From Moraxella sp. K1664 (lineage in GTDB: Bacteria; Pseudomonadota; Gammaproteobacteria; Pseudomonadales; Moraxellaceae), in the NCBI RefSeq assembly GCF_039693965.1, contig NZ_CP155576.1, forward strand, positions 744,001 to 808,000: a DNA stretch of 64,000 nucleotides, given 5' to 3'. Every line of letters begins with the position of its first letter. Position 1 is the stretch's first letter. Both the position numbers and the translations under genes were made by a program. The notes below the pieces were generated by a model. It worked only from the letters and a program-made list of their open reading frames with translations, was not told where the DNA came from and did no database searches. This document shows positions 53,878-62,888 of this stretch, in pieces.

Positions 53878-54558
53878 TTAAACCATTCCCAACACCAACC
53901 GCCCCAATTCATCAGGCGTATCCACCACCTTATCCGCCCCCCACTCATGGGGGTTTTCATCGGGGACGATATAGCCAAACCCCACCGCCACCGTCATCAT
54001 GCCAGACGCTCGCCCTGCCTGTATGTCTCTGATATGGTCGCCCACATAAATGCAGTTTTTGGGGTCTGTGTCTAGCTTTTTGCACGCCAAAAACATCGGC
54101 TCTGGGTCAGGCTTGGTATTTACCACATCATCAGGGCAAACCAGCACCGCACAGCGTTTGGTAAGGTCTAATTTATCCAAAAGCTGTTCTGCCAAATATC
54201 TAGGCTTATTGGTAACAATGCCCCACGCCACGCCTTTATTTTCTAGGGTGTTAAGCAAATCATCTAAGCCATCAAACAGTCGGCTATCCACACAAATGTC
54301 CTGCTCGTACAAATCCAAAAACTCTTGGCGATAGGCAAGCATTCGCTCATCGGTGTCCGCCACGTCCGCCAGCTCATCACCAAACATCAAACGCACCATT
54401 GCCCTAGCCCCTGCCGAGACCTGCTCACGAATGGCGGTATCAGTGGGGCAAGGGTGATTGTGCTTGGCACACATGAGTTTGATGATGCGGATAAAATCAG
54501 GGGCGGTGTCAATGAGCGTGCCATCTAAGTCAAATAAAACCGCTTTTAGCTTTGTCAT
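53878..54558 (-). CDS. gph: Phosphoglycolate phosphatase
   Basis: HAD phosphatase, 226 aa from MTKLKAVLFDLDGTLIDTAP (54558). Motif I DLDGTLID, cap domain with DERMLAYRQEFLDLYEQ, motif II VTNKPRYLAEQLL near 110, and motif III/IV CIYVGDHIRDIQAGRASGM near 165. The ATG begins one base after the ubiG stop, so the two are coupled; ubiG-gph pairing is common in gammaproteobacteria. The frame reaches 54594, but that extension lies inside ubiG. Confidence 0.9.
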   Translation of the reverse strand: MTKLKAVLFDLDGTLIDTAPDFIRIIKLMCAKHNHPCPTDTAIREQVSAGARAMVRLMFGDELADVADTDERMLAYRQEFLDLYEQDICVDSRLFDGLDDLLNTLENKGVAWGIVTNKPRYLAEQLLDKLDLTKRCAVLVCPDDVVNTKPDPEPMFLACKKLDTDPKNCIYVGDHIRDIQAGRASGMMTVAVGFGYIVPDENPHEWGADKVVDTPDELGRLVLGMV

Positions 54559-54559
54559 A

Positions 54560-55330
54560 TCAGCCCACCGCCTTTGGGCTTTGACCCTTGCCACTGCCTT
54601 TGGTAAAAGACATCATGTAGTTGACGTCCACATTGCTATCGGATAGCCAAAACCGCTTGGTTAGAGGGTTATAATGTAGCCCCGTCATGTTATCACGAGC
54701 AAATCCTGCCTTGATAGCCATGTCATCAAGCTCGGCAGGCGTGATGAATTTGTTAAAATCGTGCGTGCCTTTATCCACAAGGCGTAGGACATATTCTGCC
54801 CCCACGATGGCAAACAGGTAGGATTTAGGGTTACGGTTAATGGTGGACGTTACAAACACGCCATCGGGCTTTAACAAGGCAAAGCACGCACGCACAATCG
54901 CAGACGGGTCAGGGACGTGTTCTAGCATTTCCATGCACGTTACCACGTCATACGTTCCTGCCTGCTCTTTGGCAAGCTCTTCTATCGCCACACAGCGAAA
55001 GGCGAGCGTGTCGGTCATGCCTGTCCGCTCAGCATGAATCTGCCCTGCTTGCAGGTTTTGCTCCCCCAAATCCACGCCCAACACGTCCGCCCCACGCACC
55101 GCCATAGAATGCGACAAAATACCGCCGCCACAGCCCACGTCCAGCACCTTTTTGCCATTTAATTTTGAACCAAAAAAGGTACACGTTTGGTCTTCTATCC
55201 AGTCAAGGCGTAAGGGATTGATGTCGTGCAAGGACTTAAATGCCCCTTGTCTGTCCCACCACTCATCAGCAAGGCGGGTAAATTTGCCAATTTCGTCAAA
55301 GTCGGCATTGTGGGTGGTGTGTGCAGTCAT
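54560..55330 (-). CDS. ubiG: Ubiquinone biosynthesis O-methyltransferase
   Basis: SAM-dependent methyltransferase for both O-methylations of ubiquinone. 256 aa: NADFDEIGKFTRLADEWWDR and INPLRLDWIEDQ at the N terminus typical of UbiG, SAM motif VLDVGCGGGILSHSMAVRGA near residue 63, GVDLGEQNL, VTCMEMLEHVPDP near 130, and FVTSTINRNPKSYLFAIVGA near 160. First gene of a two-gene operon with gph. Confidence 0.95.
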   Translation of the reverse strand: MTAHTTHNADFDEIGKFTRLADEWWDRQGAFKSLHDINPLRLDWIEDQTCTFFGSKLNGKKVLDVGCGGGILSHSMAVRGADVLGVDLGEQNLQAGQIHAERTGMTDTLAFRCVAIEELAKEQAGTYDVVTCMEMLEHVPDPSAIVRACFALLKPDGVFVTSTINRNPKSYLFAIVGAEYVLRLVDKGTHDFNKFITPAELDDMAIKAGFARDNMTGLHYNPLTKRFWLSDSNVDVNYMMSFTKGSGKGQSPKAVG

Positions 55331-55612
55331 GAGCTATCCCAAATGATAAATTGACTTATCTTACCATTTTTGGCGGTTTTTAACCACTTTTTCCCTTGCT
55401 TTTCGTGCAGATTTTGGCAAATTTTGTATTGTCTATTTAAGAATGCTTAAATTTTAGGCAGATTTCATAAAAATTTACATAATACAACGCTTGATTAAGA
55501 ATTCTATTACCCAATTTTGGCAAAAATAAGTTAAACTATGCGATATTTTTATTTACCCATATTTGGTTTTACCAAAACGATTTGTTGGCACTGTGCCAAT
55601 CTAGGATTTCTT

Positions 55613-56230
55613 ATGAAAAACGCCCTTAAATTCACCGCCCTTGCATTGGCGGTCGGTCTATCTGGCATGGCTCATGCCAATTTTGTTGAAGGTCAAGACT
55701 ACAAAGTCCTGCCCAACCCTGAGAAAATCGCTGGTGATGTCATCGTGGTGCGTGAGTTCTTTTGGTATGGTTGCCCCCACTGTTATACCTTAGAGCCACA
55801 CATGCAAAAATGGGCAAAAACCCGTGCCAAAGACGTGGCGTTTTTCCGCACGCCTGCCGCCATGAACCCTGTGTGGGAAGTGCCTGCCCGTGGTTTTTAT
55901 GCCGCCCAAATTATGGGTTATGAAGAAAAAACCCACCAAGCTCTATTTGACGCCATCCACAAAGACGGCAAACGTGTGGACAGATCTAAAGAAACCCTTG
56001 CCGACTGGTATGCCACCCAAGGCGTGGACAAAACCAAGTTTAACACCACTTACGACTCATTTGCCGTTACCACCAAACTAGAACGCTCAAAAGCAGGGGC
56101 GAAAAACTATCAGCTCACGGGCGTGCCTGCCGTTGTCGTACATGGCAAATATGTGGTTGCAGGCGATGGTGCCAAGGTTACCCAAGTGGTTGATTTTCTT
56201 ATCAATAAAGTGCGTGAAGAGAAAAAATAA
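55613..56230 (+). CDS. dsbA: Thiol:disulfide interchange protein DsbA
   Basis: Periplasmic oxidase that puts disulfide bonds into exported proteins. 205 aa from MKNALKFTALALAVGLSGMA (55613; AGGA upstream), a signal peptide cleaved near AHA. The thioredoxin fold has active site FFWYGCPHCYTLEPHM near residue 50 and cis-Pro in QLTGVPAVVVHGKYVV near 168. The frame is open to 55538, but those residues precede the signal peptide and are unlikely. A terminator follows 15 bases behind. Confidence 0.94.
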   Translation: MKNALKFTALALAVGLSGMAHANFVEGQDYKVLPNPEKIAGDVIVVREFFWYGCPHCYTLEPHMQKWAKTRAKDVAFFRTPAAMNPVWEVPARGFYAAQIMGYEEKTHQALFDAIHKDGKRVDRSKETLADWYATQGVDKTKFNTTYDSFAVTTKLERSKAGAKNYQLTGVPAVVVHGKYVVAGDGAKVTQVVDFLINKVREEKK

Positions 56231-56246
56231 TCAGCTCACTCATGCA

Positions 56247-56276
56247 GTCCGTGCCATGATTGGTACGGACTTTTTT
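56247..56276 (+). terminator. Terminator of dsbA
   Basis: GTCCGTGCCA-TGAT-TGGTACGGAC with one mismatch, then T6. Confidence 0.82.
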
Positions 56277-56287
56277 GTGTCTTTTTA

Positions 56288-56884
56288 TCACTCTTGCCTT
56301 AACAACTCTCCAAAAACCCCCAGACTCTCCCCAAACTCGTCCACCTTTTCGCTGTCTAGCTCTACGGTCATCACGACATTGTGAGCATAGTCCGCCTCCA
56401 AAATCTCACCACCAGCTTGCCCGACCAGATAGCGGATTTGGGCTTCGTGGGCGAAAGTGGTGGCGACTTTAACCACCGATTTTGGCACAAATAACACAAG
56501 GGTCATCTCATCCACGACTAGCTGTGTGGCGGTGGCGTAAGCTCGTGTCAGTCCACCCGCCCCAAGTTTGATACCGCCAAAATACCGCACGACCACCACC
56601 AGCACATTGCCAATCGCCTTATGCTGTAAGACATTTAAAATCGGTCTGCCTGCCGTGCCGTTAGGTTCGCCGTCATCGTCAAAACCTGCGTGCGTGGTGT
56701 TGTGTGGGTCGCCTAGGATATAGGCAACACAATGATGACGAGCGTCAGGGTATCTCTCACGCAAGTGTTCCACGTGAAACATCACTTCGTCTTTTTGGCT
56801 GATGGGATAAGCAAAGGCGAGAAATTCGCTTTTTTTGATTTCATAAACCGCTTGGCAAGGGGCAGATAAGGTATGGTAGGTCAT
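56288..56884 (-). CDS. IMPACT/YigZ-family protein
   Basis: 198 aa. N-terminal UPF0029/Impact domain: YEIKKSEFLAFAYPISQKDE, HHCVAYILGDPHNTTHAGFD, DDGEPNGTAGRPILNVLQHK and VVVVRYFGGIKLGAGGLTRA, all clear signatures. C-terminal DUF1949-like domain follows from about 130. Family members bind ribosome/RNA-related partners or act as peptidase-like YigZ; exact role uncertain. Convergent with dsbA. Confidence 0.88.
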   Translation of the reverse strand: MTYHTLSAPCQAVYEIKKSEFLAFAYPISQKDEVMFHVEHLRERYPDARHHCVAYILGDPHNTTHAGFDDDGEPNGTAGRPILNVLQHKAIGNVLVVVVRYFGGIKLGAGGLTRAYATATQLVVDEMTLVLFVPKSVVKVATTFAHEAQIRYLVGQAGGEILEADYAHNVVMTVELDSEKVDEFGESLGVFGELLRQE

Positions 56885-56963
56885 GCGAAAATTTTTCTAA
56901 AAATACATAAGTATGATACACTAAACACCGTTATTTTTAAACCAAAACACCTGAGACCACACA

Positions 56964-57665
56964 ATGAGACTAGACAAATTTTTAAGCAAAGCCACTGAAC
57001 TCTCCCGCAGTGAATGCAAAAAAATCCTGCACCGTGGCGAGATTACGGTAAACGATGAAGTCGTCAAAGACGGTAGCGTACATATCAACGCCGATGATGA
57101 CGTGCTATGGGCAGGCGAGCCGTTGTCGGTGGCGGACGGTAGCCGTTATATTTTGCTCTATAAGCCAGACGGCTTTGAATGCACGCTAAAAGCCAAAGAA
57201 TACCCTATCGTTACCGAGCTGATTGCCGTACCCGAAGTGGCAAGTTTGCGTATCGCAGGACGGCTTGATGTGGATACCACAGGGGCGTTATTACTCTCCG
57301 ATGACGGAGCGTGGCTACACCGAGTTACCAGTCCCAAGCGTCATCAGCCCAAACGCTATGAAATCACGCTTGCCGACCCCATGACCATTGACGAGCAAGC
57401 ATACGCCATAAAACAAGTCGCCAACGGTATCTTGCTAGAAGGCGATACTGAAAAAACTCGCCCTGCCGAGCTGTCGTTTACAGACGAGACTCACGCCACG
57501 CTTATTTTGACCGAAGGCAAATATCATCAGGTCAAACGCATGATGGCGTATTTTGGCAATAAAGTGATAGAGCTACACCGAGCAAGCATTGGCACGATTA
57601 CGCTAGACGGGCTTGACATGGGCGAATGTCGCTTTTTGAGTGATGATGAGATTGGGCAGTTTTGA
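56964..57665 (+). CDS. rsuA: 16S rRNA pseudouridine synthase RsuA-type
   Basis: Makes pseudouridine in rRNA (position 516 of 16S in E. coli). 233 aa: N-terminal S4 RNA-binding domain (MRLDKFLSKATELSRSECKK, GEITVNDEVVKDG), then the catalytic domain with YILLYKPDGFECT near residue 73, catalytic Asp in RIAGRLDVDTTGALLLSDDG near 105, PKRYEITLADP and LTEGKYHQVKRMMAYFGNKV near 195. Length fits RsuA rather than the longer RluB/RluF. Single gene. Confidence 0.9.
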   Translation: MRLDKFLSKATELSRSECKKILHRGEITVNDEVVKDGSVHINADDDVLWAGEPLSVADGSRYILLYKPDGFECTLKAKEYPIVTELIAVPEVASLRIAGRLDVDTTGALLLSDDGAWLHRVTSPKRHQPKRYEITLADPMTIDEQAYAIKQVANGILLEGDTEKTRPAELSFTDETHATLILTEGKYHQVKRMMAYFGNKVIELHRASIGTITLDGLDMGECRFLSDDEIGQF

Positions 57666-57845
57666 TTAATTTGGGCGGATTGACGTGTTTATTTAAACAA
57701 TAAATACGCCACCGCCCCAATTTTTATGAGCTTCTATCCATCGTGTTTACTGCCCAACCTTGTCAAATTGTGGGGAAGTTGTAAAAGGCTCTCGTTAGCT
57801 TAGATTTTGGGGTATAATCTATGCCAAATCATTTTGGGATAAACC

Positions 57846-58850
57846 ATGAAAACATTTAGCACACTACTCGCCCTAAGTCTTGCCATCACAACTACCACCG
57901 TCAGTCTGCCAAGCACCGCCCAGGTACCTGCCCCCATTACCGCAAGCGACGACCAACTCATCAAACAAACCCTACACCAAATCGGACTTGCCACGCCCGT
58001 TCGCACCATCACCCCGACAGGCATTGGCGAGCTTTTGATGGTAACGCTGACCACAGGCGAGAGTCTGCTTATCACGCCTGATGCTCGCTATGTGATTAAC
58101 GCCACCGCCGAGCCAAATCCTAGCACCATTCACGCCATCGACCCTGCCATCATGAGCGATAAGCCCACAGGCACCCCGATAGACGAAGACCACAAAATCG
58201 CCCTGCTTGCCAACATGAACGCCCTACCCCTAGTTACGCCTGACACCGTGTTTTTTCACACGAGTATCAAAGGGTTGCTTTGGGCGGTTGCCCAAAATGG
58301 TACGCCATTTTTGGTTAGTGCAGACGCTCGTTATGTCATCGGGGGCGATATCAGCGTGATTGCCAACGGCAAACTTGGCGGACTTGACACCGCCTTTGAG
58401 ACCGCCAAAAACCGCCACACGCTTGCCACCTTAGACCCTACCAATCTTACCATCTATCCTGCCAAAGACGAGCGAGCGGTCGTCTATGTCGCCACCGACA
58501 TCAACTGCCCCTACTGCAAGATACTTCACAAAAACATCCCCAATCTTACCGCCAAAGGCATTACCGTCAAAGTCATCGGCTACCCTGTCTATGACGAGTC
58601 ACCCGAGCCCATGCGACAAATCTGGTGCGAGCGTGATAATGCCAAACGTGCCAAGCTCCTAGACCTTGCCATGAAAGGGGTCAAGGCAGGCAACCAATGC
58701 GGTAATGACGACAACCACCTGTCATCCAACATCGCCAAAGTCCGCCCCCTTGCCATCATCGCCACGCCTGCCGTCTATGGCGAAAATGGCGAACTGTTTG
58801 AAGGCAACGTGGCAAATGATGAATTGGTCAAGTTTTTGATGGCAAAGTAG
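57846..58850 (+). CDS. DsbC-like periplasmic thiol:disulfide isomerase
   Basis: 334 aa, longer than E. coli DsbC (about 236). Signal peptide MKTFSTLLALSLAITTTTVS with cleavage near TAQ. Two repeats of the DsbC dimer-like N-terminal domain seem present: TGIGELLMVTLTTGESLLIT with DARYVINATAEPN, and SIKGLLWAVAQNGTPFLVSA with DARYVIGGDI. Then the thioredoxin fold with active site ATDINCPYCKILHKNIP near residue 223 and cis-Pro IATPAVYGENGELFEG near 310. The doubled N-terminal domain is the odd point; isomerase role inferred. Confidence 0.85.
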   Translation: MKTFSTLLALSLAITTTTVSLPSTAQVPAPITASDDQLIKQTLHQIGLATPVRTITPTGIGELLMVTLTTGESLLITPDARYVINATAEPNPSTIHAIDPAIMSDKPTGTPIDEDHKIALLANMNALPLVTPDTVFFHTSIKGLLWAVAQNGTPFLVSADARYVIGGDISVIANGKLGGLDTAFETAKNRHTLATLDPTNLTIYPAKDERAVVYVATDINCPYCKILHKNIPNLTAKGITVKVIGYPVYDESPEPMRQIWCERDNAKRAKLLDLAMKGVKAGNQCGNDDNHLSSNIAKVRPLAIIATPAVYGENGELFEGNVANDELVKFLMAK

Positions 58851-58916
58851 CATTGTCTTGACAAATATTTTTAAAATCGCTATATTAAAAATCATTTCGT
58901 TTTTAAGGACAAAATC

Positions 58917-59417
58917 ATGACCCACTTCATCACCTGCGACCTATTGGACGACAACGAAGACAAAACCATTCACGTCATACCGCCCATGATAGACGGCAAA
59001 TCGTTCAAGCACTATGGCGGAATCACAACCTTTGGCGGGCAAGCCGTTACGGTTAAATGCTTTGAAGACAACTCCCGTGTCAAAGAACTGCTTGCCACAG
59101 ACGGACAAGGCAAAATCCTAGTCGTGGACGGCGGTGCGTCCATGCGATGTGCGTTAATGGGCGATATGATTGCCCAATCAGCGGTGGACAACGGCTGGGC
59201 AGGGGTCATCATCTGTGGCTGTGTGCGAGATGTGGACGAGATTGCCAAGATGAGCCTTGGTGTGCTAGCCTTGGCAAGCATTCCCAAAAAGAGCGTAAGA
59301 AAAGGCGTGGGCGAGACAGGTCTGCCGATTGTGATTGGTGGGGTGGTTATTCATGACGGCGATTGGGTCTATGCCGATAATAATGGCGTGATTGTCAGTG
59401 GGGAGAGATTGGTTTAA
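58917..59417 (+). CDS. rraA: RraA-family protein (RNase E regulator / HMG aldolase fold)
   Basis: 166 aa, normal length. FITCDLLDDNEDKTIHVIPP at the N terminus, FGGQAVTVKCFEDNSRVKEL, VVDGGASMRCALMGDMIAQS near residue 75, GVIICGCVRDVDEIAKMSLG near 100, and DWVYADNNGVIVS at the end. These match the RraA trimer that inhibits RNase E in E. coli; relatives with aldolase activity share the fold. Single gene with a good terminator. Confidence 0.9.
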   Translation: MTHFITCDLLDDNEDKTIHVIPPMIDGKSFKHYGGITTFGGQAVTVKCFEDNSRVKELLATDGQGKILVVDGGASMRCALMGDMIAQSAVDNGWAGVIICGCVRDVDEIAKMSLGVLALASIPKKSVRKGVGETGLPIVIGGVVIHDGDWVYADNNGVIVSGERLV

Positions 59418-59443
59418 TTCATCACGCCAAAAAGAAGTTTTAC

Positions 59444-59479
59444 GGGCTAGATTGGTAATATCTAGCCCATATTTTTTGA
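59444..59479 (+). terminator. Terminator of rraA
   Basis: GGGCTAGAT-TGGTAAT-ATCTAGCCC then ATATTTTTT. Confidence 0.85.
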
Positions 59480-59544
59480 TTGTTAAAAAAGCTAGGCGAA
59501 CAATTGCTACCCAACGTCATCATAATGATGTAATGGCGTTTAGT

Positions 59545-60393
59545 TTAAGGCATGGTTTGAGATTTTGCAAATTGCCCAATTCTCCCCCCCATTACAACCG
59601 TCTTACCATGTACAAACTCATCGCCCCATATGGCATTTGCCGATTTTGGTAACACGATAATGGCGGTAGAACCCAGATAGAACCGCCCAAGCTCATCGCC
59701 TTTTTTGAGCGTGATGTCATGCGTGCGGTGCTGAATGTAGGGTGTGCGTTTGATAGCCCCTGTCGCCACAGACTCAATCCCCGCCACAATCATCGCCCCA
59801 ACCAGCACCACGCACGCACGCCCAAAAGCGGTGTCAAATTCGCACACCAACCGCTCGTTACGGGCGAACAGGTCAGGGACGTTCTCGGCAGTGGTGTTAT
59901 TGACCGAAAACAGCGTCCCTGGCACATAGCGTGTGGCAACCAACGTGCCGTCAAAGGGCATATGCACACGGTGGTAATTGGTCGGGGCAAGATAAATCGT
60001 GGCAAATGAGCCGTCCACAAACGCCTTACCCAGCTCAAAATCCGCCAAAAGTTGCCCTACGTCATAATCCCGTCCTTTGGCTTGGAGAAGTTGCCCGTTT
60101 GTGATTGCTCCGATTTGGCTGATTTTGCCGTCAGCAGGGCAGGCAATGCCGTCTGTCGTCTCGTCAATCGGACGGGCATTTGCTTTTAATTCACGGGTAA
60201 AAAAGTCGTTGAAGCTGTCATAATCGTCCAAATTACCACGTTCATATTCTGCCAAATCAATGTTGTAGGCTTTGGCAAAAGTATGGACGAAGGCTTTTTT
60301 GATATACGGATTTTGGCTTTTGGCAAGGTAGCCTGCCACTTCTGATAGGGTTTGCTGTGGGGCTAAGTTTTGGGCTAGGGTAAATAGGTTCAT
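59545..60393 (-). CDS. psd: Phosphatidylserine decarboxylase proenzyme
   Basis: Makes phosphatidylethanolamine at the inner membrane. 282 aa; the self-cleavage motif LGST is at about residue 244 (GRFYLGSTAIIVL), where Ser becomes the pyruvoyl group of the small alpha chain. Other motifs: FNDFFTRELKANARPID, CPADGKISQIG with the conserved Asp, YHRVHMPFDGTLVATRYVPG with His/Asp near 145, and FARNERLVCEFDTAFG. Near the C terminus a G7 tract (C7 at 59584-59590 on plus strand) encodes MGGR; slippage there would alter only the last residues. Confidence 0.94.
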   Translation of the reverse strand: MNLFTLAQNLAPQQTLSEVAGYLAKSQNPYIKKAFVHTFAKAYNIDLAEYERGNLDDYDSFNDFFTRELKANARPIDETTDGIACPADGKISQIGAITNGQLLQAKGRDYDVGQLLADFELGKAFVDGSFATIYLAPTNYHRVHMPFDGTLVATRYVPGTLFSVNNTTAENVPDLFARNERLVCEFDTAFGRACVVLVGAMIVAGIESVATGAIKRTPYIQHRTHDITLKKGDELGRFYLGSTAIIVLPKSANAIWGDEFVHGKTVVMGGRIGQFAKSQTMP

Positions 60394-60472
60394 GATTTTT
60401 CCAAAATAAAAACGGATTTGGGCTATTTTAACCGATATTTGCTATAATAACCGTTTTATTTTGCTAAATTTT

Positions 60473-60910
60473 ATGTCAAACACCCCAACCAATCCCATGA
60501 CTGCCAAAGAACGCCTATTTCATGCCGTGCTGTTTGAGATTGGGGCGATTGGGCTGACGGTGGCTGTTTTTGCCCTGCTTGGCGACAACCATAGCCCGAC
60601 CCACGCCACAGGTTTGGCGGTGGCAATCTCGGTGCTGGCGGTGGTGTGGAACATGGTGTTTAACTTTTTGTTTGACAAAGTGGTGACGGGCGAACGCCTT
60701 GACCGCTCGCTTGGCACTCGCCTGATTCATATGGGATTGTTTGAAGGTGGGCTATTTTTGGCAACCGTGCCGATGATTGCCCATGCCCTAGATGTCTCGC
60801 TGTGGACGGCGTTTGTTATGGATATTGGCGTGGTGGCGGTGATTGGGGTTTATACGTTACTTTTTAATTGGGGTTATGATTGGGTGCGATATAAGATACG
60901 GGCAAGGTAA
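60473..60910 (+). CDS. PACE-family (AceI-like) multidrug efflux transporter
   Basis: 145 aa from MSNTPTNPMTAKERLFHAVL (60473). Two tandem BTP/chlorhexidine-efflux domains with the diagnostic motifs: RLFHAVLFEIGAIGLTVAVF near residue 14, VVWNMVFNFLFDKV (W-N-x-x-x-N/Y) near 55, RLIHMGLFEGGLFLATVPMI near 80, and GVYTLLFNWGYDWVRYK near 125. Four membrane helices. The Acinetobacter prototype AceI exports chlorhexidine and short diamines; substrate here inferred. Confidence 0.88.
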   Translation: MSNTPTNPMTAKERLFHAVLFEIGAIGLTVAVFALLGDNHSPTHATGLAVAISVLAVVWNMVFNFLFDKVVTGERLDRSLGTRLIHMGLFEGGLFLATVPMIAHALDVSLWTAFVMDIGVVAVIGVYTLLFNWGYDWVRYKIRAR

Positions 60911-61065
60911 TTTATCGGCATTGTTTATATAAGCCACTTTTTGCAATTATAAACGCATAGGGGGTAATTTATTCGCCCAAAAATCATACCACACATAGGA
61001 TAAATTCTACCAAAAAAATAAATCACCCCAACAACTCCATTTAAAACCAACCCAAAGGAAAACCC

Positions 61066-61518
61066 ATGAAAGCCCTAATCCAACGAGTCCACTGTGCCCA
61101 TGTTGCTGTGGACGGTCAAATCATCGGACAAATCCAATCAGGTGTGCTTGCCTATATCGGCATTGGCAAAGATGATGATTTTGATAAAGCGTGCAAATTG
61201 GTGGATAAAATCATTACCTACCGCATTTTTGAAAACACCACTGACCCTGACAAATTGGGCAAAATGGACAAATCGGTGTCCGATGTGGGCGGTGGCTTGC
61301 TACTGGTGTCGCAATTTACCCTAATGGCAAAAACCGACAAGGGTCGCCGTCCCGACTTCGCCCCTGCCATGCCCCCAGATGATGCCAAAGCGTTGTTTGA
61401 TAAGCTGGTAAATTATGCCAAACAAGTCTATCCCAATGTCGCCACAGGCGAATTTGGGGCGAATATGGCGGTCATGGCAGTCAATGACGGCCCGATTAAT
61501 TTTTTGCTTGACGTGTGA
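61066..61518 (+). CDS. dtd: D-aminoacyl-tRNA deacylase
   Basis: Removes D-amino acids (and Gly) mischarged on tRNA. 150 aa, usual length. MKALIQRVHCAHVAVDGQII at the N terminus, KIITYRIFE near residue 48, GGLLLVSQFTLMAKTDKGRR near 78 with the SQFTL motif, and the cross-subunit Gly-cis-Pro motif NDGPINFLLDV at the C terminus. AAAGGAAA precedes ATG. A weak hairpin (TTTGGGCG / CGCCCAAA) follows at 61555-61589, and a C9 tract at 61632-61640. Confidence 0.95.
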   Translation: MKALIQRVHCAHVAVDGQIIGQIQSGVLAYIGIGKDDDFDKACKLVDKIITYRIFENTTDPDKLGKMDKSVSDVGGGLLLVSQFTLMAKTDKGRRPDFAPAMPPDDAKALFDKLVNYAKQVYPNVATGEFGANMAVMAVNDGPINFLLDV

Positions 61519-61659
61519 TTTTTGCAATTTACCATTAAAATTGACATGATAAAATTTGGGCGTATCGAAACAAATGATATTCGCCCAAAAATCAAGGTTT
61601 TATAAAAGGGTGAATGTGGTTTGCCCCACAACCCCCCCCCTTTAAATATCATCAGCCCC

Positions 61660-62370
61660 TTATTTCACACGCCCCACATCGCCCATTAGGTTATCAGGCA
61701 GGGGCAGGATTTCCCCAATTTCTGCCACATTTTCAGGCGAACCGATGACGAGTGCATCAAAGCCGTCATCATGTGCCACGCCATTGACGATTTGCACTTT
61801 GCCGACCTTATCGCCGTCTTGGACAGGCTCGGGCAGTCGCACACGGTGCAGGTAGGCTTTGGGGCTTGCCTTAAAATAGAGCCGTGCAATAATCTCCTGC
61901 CCCAGATAGCACCCCTTATCATAATCCACACCCCCACGCTGGTGCAGGCGTAGCTCTTGGGGCTGAAACAGTCCCGCTGTGGCTTGGGTTATCCAAAAAT
62001 TGCCCGTCTCAATGCTCGCTCTCGCCCACGCCCCAAAATCAGCAAGGCTTTCATCATCGCCAAAAGTCGGCACGCCATTTGCCACAACAGGATAAATGGG
62101 CGTGGGAGCGGACTGGGTAAATTTAGAAAATGCCCCGTATTTTTTGATATGGGCGGTAAGGCTATCCATACAGTCTGCCGATGTTATAAGTGCAAAGGTC
62201 TCATCATCGGTGCGAGATACCCACAACCCAAAGGCAACACGCCCCTTTAAATCGCTGATGGCACAGGGCAAAAAGTCGTGGGTGAGTTTATCGACATTGA
62301 CAGTTAATTGACCTTGTAAAAATTTGGCGGTGTCTTTGCCGGTTAGGGTGATTTGTGAAAATTGACTCAT
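61660..62370 (-). CDS. ygfZ: tRNA-modifying / iron-sulfur cluster folate-binding protein YgfZ
   Basis: 236 aa of the GcvT-like fold. N-terminal SQITLTGKDTAKFLQGQLTV, central LITSADCMDSL, and the hallmark Cys motif DYDKGCYLGQEIIARLYFKA near residue 150, then LHRVRLPEPVQDGDKVG. YgfZ uses folate and helps assemble or repair certain Fe-S enzymes, including tRNA-modifying MiaB. Short form compared with E. coli (326 aa), as in other Moraxellaceae-like sequences (inference). Single gene. Confidence 0.9.
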   Translation of the reverse strand: MSQFSQITLTGKDTAKFLQGQLTVNVDKLTHDFLPCAISDLKGRVAFGLWVSRTDDETFALITSADCMDSLTAHIKKYGAFSKFTQSAPTPIYPVVANGVPTFGDDESLADFGAWARASIETGNFWITQATAGLFQPQELRLHQRGGVDYDKGCYLGQEIIARLYFKASPKAYLHRVRLPEPVQDGDKVGKVQIVNGVAHDDGFDALVIGSPENVAEIGEILPLPDNLMGDVGRVK

Positions 62371-62487
62371 GGTGTTCTCGATTGGTATTTGTCATTTGTT
62401 ATTTTCATGTCAATAAGGGGGCTTGGCTTTATTTTCAAGCCAAAATGTGTCAAAAATGATATAATGCTTTTATTTTAGGTAAAATTT

Positions 62488-62826
62488 ATGACTTACCCTG
62501 CTTGCCCCAAATGCGATGAAGACTACACCTATGCCGATGGCAACCTGCTCATCTGCCCCATGTGTACCCACGAGTGGTCAGCCGATGGCGACACGGACGA
62601 CACGCCCGTCATCAAGGATGCCGTTGGCAATGTGCTAAATGATGGCGACAGCGTAACGGTCATCAAAGACTTAAAGGTCAAAGGCTCGTCCACGCCTATC
62701 AAGGTCGGCACCAAAGTCAAGTCCATTCGCCTAATCCACGATGCCCCTGATGACCATGACATTGATTGTAAAATTGATGGCTTTGGGTCGATGAAATTAA
62801 AATCCAGCGTGGTTAAAAAGGCGTGA
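62488..62826 (+). CDS. PhnA/YjdM-family zinc-ribbon protein
   Basis: 112 aa. N-terminal zinc ribbon [20 protein letters not shown] with CTHEW (four Cys, residues 5-27) and a C-terminal PhnA domain ([58 protein letters not shown]). Called phosphonoacetate hydrolase by old name, but its role in this family is not established. The stop is followed by A5-GGGCG, half of a terminator cut by IS3 copy 3. Confidence 0.9.
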   Translation: MTYPACPKCDEDYTYADGNLLICPMCTHEWSADGDTDDTPVIKDAVGNVLNDGDSVTVIKDLKVKGSSTPIKVGTKVKSIRLIHDAPDDHDIDCKIDGFGSMKLKSSVVKKA

Positions 62827-62888
62827 TGAAAGGATAAAAAGGGCGAAAAATTGAACCGACCCCCAAATCTTAGACATAAGATTAAAGG

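Noticed and set aside
59584-59590. G7/C7 tract in psd as phase variation
   Set aside because: It is at the extreme C terminus past the catalytic LGST site; slippage would hardly affect function.
61632-61640. C9 tract as a phase-variation switch
   Set aside because: It lies between dtd and ygfZ stop codons, outside coding sequence and not in an evident promoter.
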